Assembly (NCBI GenBank): GCA_964628835.1
Contig: CAZVME010000020.1
Coordinates: 1 to 50,294 of the forward strand
Length of the DNA: 50,294 nucleotides
From: JAAGZL01 sp964628835
GTDB lineage: Bacteria > Pseudomonadota > Gammaproteobacteria > Chromatiales > Chromatiaceae
Direction of reading: 5' to 3'
Of the stretch, positions 24,706-32,926 are shown one piece after another (the stretch's first letter is position 1; each line of letters starts with the position of its first letter). The notes under the pieces are model-generated. The model made no database searches. It worked only from the letters and a program-made list of their open reading frames with translations, and was not told where the DNA came from. Position numbers and translations under genes: made by a program.

Positions 24706-26934
24706 CTAGATTTTAACCTTAACCACTTCAACAAACGTCTCATGGGTGGCCTGGTTGTCGGTGATCTCGTCGCTGGCGCTCTCCATCAGCATAAAGTCTG
24801 CGCCGCCCTTGCCTTTGGCTGTGGTCTGACCTGCCGTCATGCCACCAAAGCCGTGGCAGATAAAAACGGTATCCTTACGGATGCGTGGGGTGACCTTTGC
24901 CTTGATCCTGACCTCTCCCACTGGACTTTTTACCAGCACCATCTCACCTTCGGTTATGCCTTTTTGTTTGGCTATATCCGGGTGTATCCAGGCCTCATTC
25001 TCGGGATAGAGTTCATGTAGCCACAGGTTGTTGTTATGGCCGCGCTGATGGGTGAACCAGGCGTGGCGGCCTGTGACCAGACGTTGCTTGCCGGAGATCT
25101 CTTTGGGCGATTCATACTCAGGCAGCACCGGTAGTTTATTGCGACGGAAGCGTTCGGATACGAACTCGATCTTTCCGGTTGGGGTCTTAAACTTCTTCTT
25201 GCCACTGCGGAATGCGCCGTAGGTTTGTTTCTGTTCAGGACCCAACCAGATACCTTCCTGCATCATTGTCTTGCGATCAATGGGCACCCCTTTGAGCTGG
25301 GCGTCGATAAACTCCTCGATGGTAAAGTTGAATACCTGGCTCAGTGGCGTTTCAAATTTGCGTTTTGCATCCAGGGCCTTGGCCAGACCCTTGATGATAT
25401 CCAGAATGGTTCTGGACTCGTGCTGCGGTGGCACCACCGGCTGGCGGATGCCCACATACTGGCGCGGACTGCCTGGTGCCCACAACGGATCGAGGCGTTC
25501 CAGATAGGTGGTCTCGGGCAGGATGATGTCTGCCATCCAGGCGCTCTCAGATGGTTGCACCTCGATGGCGCAGATGAAGTCCATCTGTTCTGCCATCTGC
25601 AGGCTCTTGTTGCCATCCAGTACGGCTGCCATTGGGTTCTGTTTGTAGATCATCCAGCCTTTTACCGGATAGGCAGCGCTGCCGTCCAGGATTGCATTGC
25701 GCAGGCTTACATAACCACCGTCCTCATGGTTAGACAATGGAAAATGTTTTTCGTAGTGGTCAAAACGCTCAGCGACTTCAAATGGTTCGACCTCCCACTC
25801 GAATGATCCAAGCTTGGCCTTGTTGCTTCCCAGGCTATGACTGCCGGGGGCGTCAAAGGCGCCCAGCAGTCCCATAAGCATGGGCAGGGTACGCCGGAAC
25901 TGAGTGTCATTGGTATACCAGGAGGTGCGTCGACCCGGGTAGACCACCACAGCCGGGGCGGCTGCGGCCATCTCTCTGGCCATGGCCACGATCTTTTCTG
26001 CCGGTATCTCGGTCTCTTTGGCAGCCCACTCCGGGGTGTTGTCGGCCACATGGGCCTTCAGTTCTTCAAAGCCGTGGGTGTTGTTGGCTACGAACTCCTT
26101 GTCATACAGATTTTCTTTGATCAGTACATGCATCAGGGCCAGGGTCAGTGCCATGTCGGTACGGGGGCGGATCGGCACCCAGTCACCCTTGGTGGCGGTG
26201 TAGGTCATGCGGGGGTCCACCACCGTGAGCTTGGCGCCGTTCTTGATCCCTTCAATCAGGGTCCAGTTGTGGGGTAGCTCGAAAGACTCGGTGCGGTTGG
26301 CCCCGAACATCAGGATGTACTTGGCGTTGGCCAGGTCAGAGTTGGGGACTCCACCTATGGTGGCAAAGTAGCCCACGTTGCGGGAGGCCAGACACAGGGT
26401 GGCATGACGGGCGAAGTTTGGGGTTGGCATGTGGGCGCCAAGACGCACGAAGAACTGCTCAGTCAGATCTGTGGTGGAGGACCAGAGCAGGGACTCCGGA
26501 CCATGCTTTTCCATGATCTTATTCAGGTTGTCTGCCACATACTCAAAGGCCTCATCCCAAGATGCCCGACGCCATTTACCTTCACCGCGCTTGCCCACCC
26601 GAATCATTGGGTGTTTTATCCGATCAGGATCATACACCGACATAATTCCGGCTTGACCCTTGGCGCAGGTGCCGCCACGGGAGCGGGGGTTGCGGATATC
26701 TCCGTCGATCTTTTCCAGCACCCCGTTCACCACTCGGCAACGAATGCCACAGCGGTTAACGCACATGTTGCAGGTGGAGGGGATGACCGTTCCCTTGTCC
26801 CATGTCTCATCTGCATGGGGGACGGCGGCATGGGCCTTGAATGAACGTAGGCCAAGGGCCGTTCCCGCTGTAGCTCCTGCGGTAAGTCCAAGGAATCCAC
26901 GTCGGGTTACGCCTGTTTCTCTATCTGTGCCCAT
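24706..26934 (-). CDS. Tat-exported molybdopterin oxidoreductase catalytic subunit (PsrA/PhsA-like)
   Basis: 742 residues. Twin-arginine leader TRRGFLGL at 10-17. A [4Fe-4S] site is formed by Cys55, Cys58, Cys62 and Cys90. The expected Mo ligand is Cys181 in HATLCLASRNVGYF. It is not followed by His, unlike formate dehydrogenases. Length and Cys ligand fit thiosulfate/polysulfide reductase-type enzymes (about 760 residues) and not the Asp-ligated NarG or SoeA. MPT-binding segments include FGANRTESFE, VDPRMT and, near the C-terminus, TGRHAWFTHQRGHNNN. GGGAG lies eight bases upstream of the ATG. Substrate is unresolved: thiosulfate, polysulfide or another sulfur oxyanion is favoured by the YeeE neighbour. 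Confidence 0.88.
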   Translation of the reverse strand: MGTDRETGVTRRGFLGLTAGATAGTALGLRSFKAHAAVPHADETWDKGTVIPSTCNMCVNRCGIRCRVVNGVLEKIDGDIRNPRSRGGTCAKGQAGIMSVYDPDRIKHPMIRVGKRGEGKWRRASWDEAFEYVADNLNKIMEKHGPESLLWSSTTDLTEQFFVRLGAHMPTPNFARHATLCLASRNVGYFATIGGVPNSDLANAKYILMFGANRTESFELPHNWTLIEGIKNGAKLTVVDPRMTYTATKGDWVPIRPRTDMALTLALMHVLIKENLYDKEFVANNTHGFEELKAHVADNTPEWAAKETEIPAEKIVAMAREMAAAAPAVVVYPGRRTSWYTNDTQFRRTLPMLMGLLGAFDAPGSHSLGSNKAKLGSFEWEVEPFEVAERFDHYEKHFPLSNHEDGGYVSLRNAILDGSAAYPVKGWMIYKQNPMAAVLDGNKSLQMAEQMDFICAIEVQPSESAWMADIILPETTYLERLDPLWAPGSPRQYVGIRQPVVPPQHESRTILDIIKGLAKALDAKRKFETPLSQVFNFTIEEFIDAQLKGVPIDRKTMMQEGIWLGPEQKQTYGAFRSGKKKFKTPTGKIEFVSERFRRNKLPVLPEYESPKEISGKQRLVTGRHAWFTHQRGHNNNLWLHELYPENEAWIHPDIAKQKGITEGEMVLVKSPVGEVRIKAKVTPRIRKDTVFICHGFGGMTAGQTTAKGKGGADFMLMESASDEITDNQATHETFVEVVKVKI

Positions 26935-26967
26935 CGGATGCTCCCAAAATTCAGGTTGAAGCGAATA

Positions 26968-27378
26968 TCAGTTGCAGGATGCTGGTGTATCAGAATCCTT
27001 GGCCCCGTGTACTACGAAGGCTTTTACGTCGGCGGTCAGTGCAAGGTCTGCCATCTTCAGGAATTTCTTGGCGGCCTTGTTTTTCTCCTTGATGGCTTCC
27101 CGATACTCCGTGCTGGTGTAGAAGCTGACTTCAGGTTTGGTCTTGCTGGATGCATCATGCTTGTCGGTGTCCATATATGCGGTCCACTCAGCGATGGTGA
27201 GGCTGCTGGGTGACACCGCGCTGCCAGTCATCTCTACATGGCAAGCGGTACATACCATTCGATAATAGACGCGCCCGCGTTTCCAATTAGCCTTACCAGT
27301 GGCCTCTGCCATATCCATGGTTAGGCCAGTGCCGACTATCAGTGTGAGTCCGAGGATAAGTGATGTTTTCTTTAACAT
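26968..27378 (-). CDS. Small periplasmic monohaem c-type cytochrome
   Basis: 136 residues with a signal peptide (1-26, ending MAEA) and one haem motif, Cys43-Thr-Ala-Cys46-His47. The rest is lysine-rich and lacks a clear class I Met-binding motif, though KFLKMADLAL near residue 107 could supply Met. AAGGA stands seven bases before the ATG. It lies between the cytochrome b and catalytic genes, so it probably carries electrons to or from the exported molybdoenzyme. A dedicated cytochrome c is not a usual part of Psr/Phs complexes. Confidence 0.88.
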   Translation of the reverse strand: MLKKTSLILGLTLIVGTGLTMDMAEATGKANWKRGRVYYRMVCTACHVEMTGSAVSPSSLTIAEWTAYMDTDKHDASSKTKPEVSFYTSTEYREAIKEKNKAAKKFLKMADLALTADVKAFVVHGAKDSDTPASCN

Positions 27379-27436
27379 GGTTATTTCCTTCCAAAAGTTT
27401 GTTACTTGAATGAATATGCTCCGGCAATGCTACTGC

Positions 27437-28162
27437 CTATATTTTTCCCTGCTGTTTAAGCTCGTCATGCCATAGAGAATTGTGGTGCTTGATGAAAGTG
27501 GTATTCAGATAACCGCTTTTCATACCTTCCAGTGACTCTGGCTCTTCAATGGCGCCGAAATAGATATGCGCCACCAGGCCAATCCATACCACACCCACAC
27601 ACAGGGCGTGCAGTAGCAGGGACCAGCGGAAGATCTCTGGGGCTGCACCCATGCCAGGTCCAAAGAACAGGGCCAGACCGGTAACTGCGACGGTGACGGA
27701 GCAGGCGATGATCATGGTTCCCAATAGACGTTGGGCTCCGTTGTAGCGCGCGGATGGTGGTAGCTCTTTACCCGCACTTGCCGGTGTAAAAAGCACCACA
27801 ATGGCCTGGATCATGTAGATGACGTCGCCGATGATCTTCTTCGGAGTCAGAGAGAGTACGTTCTTCAGAAATGGTATTACCACGCTATTCAGGTTGAGCA
27901 GTATGAACAGCAGGATGACGGTGGACCAAATGATCCCAAGCACCGAGTGCGCCAGTACCAGATTGGCATTGCCGCCCACCATATTTTGCAGCAACTCTGA
28001 CCAGCCAGCCGGGATGATGCGGATGGTCTCGCCACGGATTATGCCCAGTCCACTCGGGGTTAGCAGGAACCAGCAGATCGCATTGAACCAGTGCAGGAAG
28101 ATGACTTTTTTGGGGCGGACAACTATTTTGCCAGCCATGGAATCATTCGCTGTGTGAGTCAT
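27437..28162 (-). CDS. Dihaem cytochrome b membrane subunit (FdnI/PhsC-like)
   Basis: 241 residues, four main helices. Haem-ligand candidates are His24 (FLHWFNAICWF), His72 (LAHSVLG), His185 (LLLHALCVG) and His199 (LVAHIYFG), the formate-dehydrogenase gamma pattern. It connects the Fe-S subunit with the quinone pool. The start at 28162 overlaps the Fe-S gene by 20 bases and is fixed by an excellent AGGAGG six bases upstream; an internal ATG at 28138 lacks this. It is not an NrfD-type subunit, which separates the complex from SoeABC and classical PsrABC. Confidence 0.9.
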   Translation of the reverse strand: MTHTANDSMAGKIVVRPKKVIFLHWFNAICWFLLTPSGLGIIRGETIRIIPAGWSELLQNMVGGNANLVLAHSVLGIIWSTVILLFILLNLNSVVIPFLKNVLSLTPKKIIGDVIYMIQAIVVLFTPASAGKELPPSARYNGAQRLLGTMIIACSVTVAVTGLALFFGPGMGAAPEIFRWSLLLHALCVGVVWIGLVAHIYFGAIEEPESLEGMKSGYLNTTFIKHHNSLWHDELKQQGKI

Positions 28163-28883
28163 TCGATACCTCCTCGCGACGCTGTATAATCTTCATGACG
28201 CCAGCGGCGCCAAATAGCCCCAGCATGCCGGCAAAACCCACTGAGACAACTGGGTTTACCACCTGGGAGAGAAGCTCTGCCTGTATGGCTGGCTGTTTCT
28301 CCTGTGGCAATACGCTACCATCCAGATAGGTGGATTCTGAGTAGTAGTGGTTGGGCTTGGTATCGACCTGGTCGGTTACCAGTTTTTTCCACTGCTCCTG
28401 TTTCAGCAGCTTGGAGACCTCTGAAACAGGGTCATTGATATCGCCGAAGATCAGGGCCTTGTTGAAGCACACCTCAACACATGCCGGTTGCTCTCCAGCA
28501 TCGATGCGTGGCTGGCAGAAGGTGCATTTGGAGATCTTGTCGTCCAGTGGATTTTTGAATCTGGCATCGTAGGGACACACCTCCACACACATTTCGCAGC
28601 CGGAACAGATCTCACGATCCACCAGAACTATCCCGTCCTCGCGCTCATAGGAAGCACCGCTTGGACAGTTACTCACACATGGTGCATCGTCACAGTGTTG
28701 ACAGCGTCCTGATACGAGGGACATACGCGGAACACCGTCACTGGAAACTGAAATTGTCTCGCGAACCCAGTTTCTGTTGAATCCAAGTGGGGTATTCCAT
28801 TCGGCTCGACACGCTACCTCACAGGCCTTGCAGTTGACGCAGCGTTCGGTGTCGGCAAGCATAACCAGCTTCTTTTTAGCCAT
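28143..28883 (-). CDS. Four-cluster Fe-S subunit with C-terminal membrane anchor (FdnH/PsrB-like)
   Basis: 246 residues. Four Cys groups: CVNCKACEVAC, CQHCDDAPCVSNC, CSGCEMCVEVC and CTFC-(11)-CVEVC, the DmsB/PsrB/FdnH ferredoxin layout. A hydrophobic segment near residues 210-230 forms a C-terminal membrane anchor as in FdnH, which matches the FdnI-like cytochrome b next door. There is no Tat signal, so it would travel with the catalytic subunit. AAGGG lies eight bases before the ATG. First gene of the operon. Upstream sequence is AT-rich and I saw no clear FNR dyad there. Confidence 0.9.
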   Translation of the reverse strand: MAKKKLVMLADTERCVNCKACEVACRAEWNTPLGFNRNWVRETISVSSDGVPRMSLVSGRCQHCDDAPCVSNCPSGASYEREDGIVLVDREICSGCEMCVEVCPYDARFKNPLDDKISKCTFCQPRIDAGEQPACVEVCFNKALIFGDINDPVSEVSKLLKQEQWKKLVTDQVDTKPNHYYSESTYLDGSVLPQEKQPAIQAELLSQVVNPVVSVGFAGMLGLFGAAGVMKIIQRREEVSNDSHSE

Positions 28884-29386
28884 TATTTACACCCTTTATA
28901 ATTGAGCAAAAATATTACCGTTTTGAATGCAGGTTTGAATGCAATCTAGCAAGAGTATCTAGAGTGCCATAATGAGAATTATCAATGGTAAAAAAAGTAG
29001 TCAATTAGATTAGAATATAAGCATATACGGAATATTCAATTTAATTATGAACTTATGTAGATAAGTCAGCTTTTGGGCCAGAATAGCCATATGTCACAGA
29101 TGGACATTTAACTGATTTGACTCAATTGATAAAACGCAATTACAGAATAAATCACGCGACAACCCCTGGATAGGGGTTGTTCCAGTTTATGCTTGACACT
29201 CCCAGGTGTCGGGCTTAGCCTGCCCTATTGGCGGGAGTGTTGGATTTCTAGTGGGTGGTGTCGGGCTGACGTGGAATTTTGCCGCAGACCCCACCTTTGG
29301 GGCCACCTGGATACGCAGTTCGACAGAAGATACTTGGTTTGCCATTCGATTCAAAGACCAAAAACTAAATTGAGAAATAGAAAACC
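28884..29386. other. Divergent intergenic region with a GC-rich structured segment
   Basis: 503 bases between the molybdoenzyme operon (minus) and the Sel1-vWA-ABC operon (plus). The left 270 bases are very AT-rich, typical of promoters; a repeated TTGA(C/T) at about 29117-29130 is not a proper dyad. From about 29159 it becomes GC-rich and strongly self-complementary (described separately). No open frame of interest was found. Confidence 0.6.
29159..29330 (+). ncRNA. Possible structured RNA leader of the Sel1-vWA-ABC operon
   Basis: Successive stems: ACAACCCCT/AGGGGTTGT (29159-29167 with 29172-29180, perfect); ACACTCCC/GGGAGTGT (29196-29203 with 29233-29240) enclosing a smaller GGGC/GCCC stem; then CCCCA/TGGGG around 29290-29305. 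A direct repeat GTGTCGGGCT occurs twice. The segment ends some 60 bases before the first gene. It could be a cis-regulatory leader, a terminator cluster or an independent RNA. Strand is assumed from the downstream operon. Confidence 0.35.
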
Positions 29387-30067
29387 ATGGATGAGAACAA
29401 AAAAATATTCAGTAACAAAACCAATTTTAACAACAACCTTGTGGTTCCCATCATTGTCGTGGTTCTGTTGACCGCCCTAGCGGTTTGGTTAGTTCCGAGT
29501 GATGATGCCGAACAGGACGCAAAGAAACCACTGCCGCAACTTGATTCAGTGGTGCGTCCCCTGGATTCAGATAACACTGCCAGGCCATCGTCAGACCAGG
29601 CTGCAGCTGATAGCGAGACCACTACCCAGGACCAGTATACCCGGAGCTTGTCTGGTGAGGTAATTGATCGGCCTGAAACTGGCGATCAGAGTGGCGCCAG
29701 GTCGATGATCGCACGACTGCGGGAAGAGGGTGGTAATTCGGCCCAGAAGGCGTTTGAAGCGGCAGAAAAACAGCGCAGTATTGGAAATAACGCAGATGCA
29801 TATCTGCTCTACTTTTTTTCTGCCAAGCAGGGGCATGGAGCTGCGGCCAACATCTTAGGGACCCTATCTGATCCAACCTACTTTACCAGTATCAACAGTG
29901 CTTTGGATGCCCCCGATCAAGGGCAGGCGATCAAGTGGTATCAGATTGCGATAGATGCTGGTAACAAAGAGGCCAAGCAGCATCTTGAGGAGTTGGCCAA
30001 ACGCATACAACAACAAGCTGAATCTGGTAGTGGTGAAGCTCAACGCCTGCTGCTGCAGTTGCGATAA
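29387..30067 (+). CDS. Membrane-anchored Sel1/TPR-like protein, first gene of vWA-ABC operon
   Basis: 226 residues. A single membrane segment (about 19-37, VVPIIVVVLLTALAVWLV) is followed by a Ser/Asp/Thr-rich linker (40-95) and a helical region (100-226). The latter contains Sel1-like units, for example AYLLYFFSAKQGHGAAANILG and QAIKWYQIAIDAGNKEAKQ cut at repeat borders. Such repeats are protein-interaction surfaces, here expected in the periplasm. The stop overlaps an in-frame ATG of the next gene (TAATG), so it is probably a structural partner of the vWA protein. Weak ribosome site (GAGAAA). Confidence 0.78.
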   Translation: MDENKKIFSNKTNFNNNLVVPIIVVVLLTALAVWLVPSDDAEQDAKKPLPQLDSVVRPLDSDNTARPSSDQAAADSETTTQDQYTRSLSGEVIDRPETGDQSGARSMIARLREEGGNSAQKAFEAAEKQRSIGNNADAYLLYFFSAKQGHGAAANILGTLSDPTYFTSINSALDAPDQGQAIKWYQIAIDAGNKEAKQHLEELAKRIQQQAESGSGEAQRLLLQLR

Positions 30068-30081
30068 TGGGAAGAACTGGA

Positions 30082-32085
30082 ATGAAGAATCGATTTATTG
30101 CCGTCATCCTTATGTTAATGACGGGAAATGCAATTGCTGAAAACAGCGCACGTGTAAGTCCACTGTTGATCGAGGGAAAACAGACCTTATATCAGCGAGT
30201 TTTAGCCATACCCCAGGCCCGGATGTTTCCCACAGCTAAAGATGATGGTGCGGGTAAAGATGTAATTCCTTTCACTGCGTTTTATGTATATGCGCGCAAA
30301 AAGGTAGGCAAGCGTGAATGGCTAAAACTCGGAACCGATCGCCATGGAACTATAGCCGGTTGGATACCTTCAGCCCGTACCATGGAGTGGAACCAGGGCC
30401 TGACGGTGGCGTTCCGTGACCCGGTTGGGGGTGAGCGTAGCCTGCTGTTTCGGGACCGTGAGTCACTCAAGGGTCTGCTGGATGCCAACGACAGAGACGC
30501 GTACAGCGCTATCTATCTGGAAGCTCAGTCTGGGCTTTCCAGCCCAGAGTCTCCGGTGGTGGCGATCCAGCCCGATGTGCACCTGGATGTAAAAGAGGAC
30601 TTTTATCTGGTTCCGATCCACAAGTATGAGGATGTGTTTATGGGGGCCGAGCAGGCGCGCATGTTGCAGGTTTCCAGTGTCCCCCTGGAGTATGAGGGGC
30701 CAGCCATATCCGCCCCGGTTCAGAGCAAAACCAAGAAGAAACGCAACTATAGCGCCGGTCTGGTATTTGCCATTGATTCCACCCTCTCCATGGATAAATA
30801 TATCGACCGCACCAGAGAGGCGGTAGGCAAGATCTTCAGTAGTCTGGACCAGGCAAATTTGCTGGGGAACGTAAATTTCGGTCTGGTGTCGTTCCGGGAT
30901 AACACCAGTGCCGCACCGGGTATCGGCTATCTGTCACGTACCTATGTAAAGTTGAGTGAGGGTCAGGACTCCCATGGGTTTCTGTCACGGGTGGAGAAGC
31001 TGTCTGCCACCACCGTCTCCAGTAGGGACTTTGTGGAAGATGCCTATGCCGGGGTCAAGCGCGCCATTGAGGACATGGAGTGGAGCAACCACCATGCCCG
31101 TTACGTCGTGCTGATCACCGATGCGGGAGCACGGGGTGAAGGTGATCCACTATCCAGCACCGGTATGACGGCAGAGGGGCTGCGGCAACTGGCCCTGGAT
31201 AATGGGGTCTCCATCTTTGTGCTACATCTGCTGACCCCGGCCACCGAGGCCAACCATGCCAGTGCCGAGGATCAGTATCGGCGTCTCTCCGACATTCCGG
31301 GTATTGGCAGCCTCTACTACGGTGTTCCAACCGGTGATGTGGTGGAGTTCGGATATGTTCTGGATTCCCTGGCAGCTCAGATAACAGATCAGGTACGGAT
31401 TGCTGTGGATAACCGGCCTATGGATAGCGAGGAGGCGGACACGGGTGCAACTGAGGCCGAGATGGCCGTCAGCGAACCGGCCACACCGCAACTGGCTGAG
31501 TTCCAGGAGAAGGTGGCGAAACTGGGCTACGCTCTGCGCATGCGTTATCTGAAGACTAGCGAGAGCGGCAAAGTACCCAACGTATTCAACGCCTGGATCC
31601 TGGATCGTGATTTCAATGATCCTGAGCGCAAGGTGCTGGATATCCGTGTACTGCTCACCCGGGATCAGTTATCGGATCTGCATGATATTCTGAGGCAGAT
31701 CCTTAACACCGCGGAAGAGGGGTTGCTTTCACCCAAGAACTTCCTGAATGAACTCAAGAGTCTGGCTGCGACCACCTCCAGGGATCCATCCAAATTGGGA
31801 ACCACCACGGCGGTGACGGCGGGAGAGGGTAACAGTCTGGCCGACCTTGGGTTTATGCGGGAGTATATTGAGGATCTGCCCTATACTGCAGATGCCATGA
31901 AGCTATCCCTGCAGGATTGGCAGAGCTGGTCTGCGCGTGAGCAGATCAAGTTTCTGAATGCACTTGAATCCAAGATTAATTACTATCGCGCCCTGCATGA
32001 TCATACCGATCTATGGGTGAGTCTGGGTGGTGGTCCAGTGGATGGCGATTCGGTATTCCCCATCGCCCTGGATATGTTGCCGTAG
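30082..32085 (+). CDS. Exported SH3b-vWA protein (PpkA periplasmic-half-like)
   Basis: 667 residues from the ATG at 30082, which gives a clean signal peptide (MKNRFIAVILMLMTGNAIA). An ATG five codons earlier overlaps the previous stop and is also possible. An SH3b-like domain covers about 36-105 (PFTAFYVYAR, AGWIPSARTMEWNQ). A von Willebrand A domain starts near residue 225 with the MIDAS-type Asp232-x-Thr234-x-Ser236 and continues to about 400 (VVLITDAG, VFVLHLL). The C-terminal 250 residues are helical and unassigned. By my recollection the SH3b-linker-vWA order resembles the periplasmic part of the T6SS kinase PpkA, but there is no kinase domain. The next genes encode an ABC ATPase and permease. 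Confidence 0.82.
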   Translation: MKNRFIAVILMLMTGNAIAENSARVSPLLIEGKQTLYQRVLAIPQARMFPTAKDDGAGKDVIPFTAFYVYARKKVGKREWLKLGTDRHGTIAGWIPSARTMEWNQGLTVAFRDPVGGERSLLFRDRESLKGLLDANDRDAYSAIYLEAQSGLSSPESPVVAIQPDVHLDVKEDFYLVPIHKYEDVFMGAEQARMLQVSSVPLEYEGPAISAPVQSKTKKKRNYSAGLVFAIDSTLSMDKYIDRTREAVGKIFSSLDQANLLGNVNFGLVSFRDNTSAAPGIGYLSRTYVKLSEGQDSHGFLSRVEKLSATTVSSRDFVEDAYAGVKRAIEDMEWSNHHARYVVLITDAGARGEGDPLSSTGMTAEGLRQLALDNGVSIFVLHLLTPATEANHASAEDQYRRLSDIPGIGSLYYGVPTGDVVEFGYVLDSLAAQITDQVRIAVDNRPMDSEEADTGATEAEMAVSEPATPQLAEFQEKVAKLGYALRMRYLKTSESGKVPNVFNAWILDRDFNDPERKVLDIRVLLTRDQLSDLHDILRQILNTAEEGLLSPKNFLNELKSLAATTSRDPSKLGTTTAVTAGEGNSLADLGFMREYIEDLPYTADAMKLSLQDWQSWSAREQIKFLNALESKINYYRALHDHTDLWVSLGGGPVDGDSVFPIALDMLP

Positions 32086-32098
32086 GACACTGCTCTAG

Positions 32099-32881
32099 AT
32101 GAATAATGAAACATCCCCGCCAGAGAGTGGGACGCTAATCTATCACCTGCGAGATGTGATCAAGACTCGTGAGTCTGAGGGTGTGGCCTTTCGCCTCAAC
32201 GTACCCCGCCTGCAGATCGCCCAAGGTGAAAAGATCGCCCTTATCGGTGAGAGTGGCTGTGGTAAATCAACTCTGCTCGATATGCTCTCCTTTATCCTGC
32301 AACCCAGTGAGGTTGGTTCATTCCGTTTTCGCCCTAAACACAGCGGTAAGAAAAAGAAAAAAAATGATGATGAACCATTAGACATAAAGCGTTACTGGGA
32401 CCGGGGTAAGCAGAATACCCTGGGTGATCTGAGGCGCCATCATATCGGCTATGTGATGCAGACAGGCGGTCTGCTGCCCTACCTGTCGGTTCGGGACAAC
32501 ATAAACCTATCCCGGCATGTGCTGGGAATGAAGGATGATGGCTCGGTGGATCGGCTGGCGAAAGAGCTGGGGATACATCACCATCTTAATAAACTGCCGG
32601 AAAATCTTTCCACCGGCGAGCGGCAACGAGTGGCCATTGGTCGCGCACTGGCGCATAACCCGTCGATTGTAATTGCCGATGAACCTACCGCTTCGGTCGA
32701 TCCGTTCGCCGCAGAGAAGATCATGTCTCTGTTCCTGGAACTGGTGGAGGAGATGCACATAACGGTGATTGTTGCCAGTCACGCCTGGCAGCATATCAAA
32801 CGCTTGGAACTTCGTAGGCTCGCGCACCATACCCGACGCTCGGAAGATGGTTCTGTAACTGAAACCATCGTGAAGGGCTAG
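32099..32881 (+). CDS. ABC transporter ATPase with Lys-rich insertion (TagT/LolD-like)
   Basis: 260 residues. Walker A GESGCGKST at 50-58, Q-loop Gln121, a divergent signature LSTGERQRVAIGRAL and Walker B IVIADEPTASVD. The final segment SHAWQHIKRLELR contains the switch His. The stretch 77-110 between Walker A and the Q-loop is about 15-20 residues longer than in LolD-type proteins and includes KKKKKNDD. The gene starts 13 bases after the vWA stop. It should power the permease that follows. T6SS TagT is the nearest conceptual match, but that is an inference from neighbourhood. Confidence 0.88.
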   Translation: MNNETSPPESGTLIYHLRDVIKTRESEGVAFRLNVPRLQIAQGEKIALIGESGCGKSTLLDMLSFILQPSEVGSFRFRPKHSGKKKKKNDDEPLDIKRYWDRGKQNTLGDLRRHHIGYVMQTGGLLPYLSVRDNINLSRHVLGMKDDGSVDRLAKELGIHHHLNKLPENLSTGERQRVAIGRALAHNPSIVIADEPTASVDPFAAEKIMSLFLELVEEMHITVIVASHAWQHIKRLELRRLAHHTRRSEDGSVTETIVKG

Positions 32882-32926
32882 CCGTTCATTGGGCCCCAGC
32901 TAAGATAATCAAACTGGAAACCATAT

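Noticed and set aside
24706..28883. Formate dehydrogenase
   Set aside because: The Fe-S and cytochrome b subunits look like FdnH/FdnI, but the catalytic Cys181 is not followed by the conserved His, and a sulfur permease and cytochrome c are in the operon.
24706..28883. SoeABC sulfite dehydrogenase
   Set aside because: SoeC is NrfD-like and SoeA is cytoplasmic; here the membrane subunit is a cytochrome b and the catalytic subunit has a Tat signal.
29117..29130. FNR box upstream of the molybdoenzyme operon
   Set aside because: TTGACTCAATTGAT is a direct, not inverted, arrangement of half-sites.
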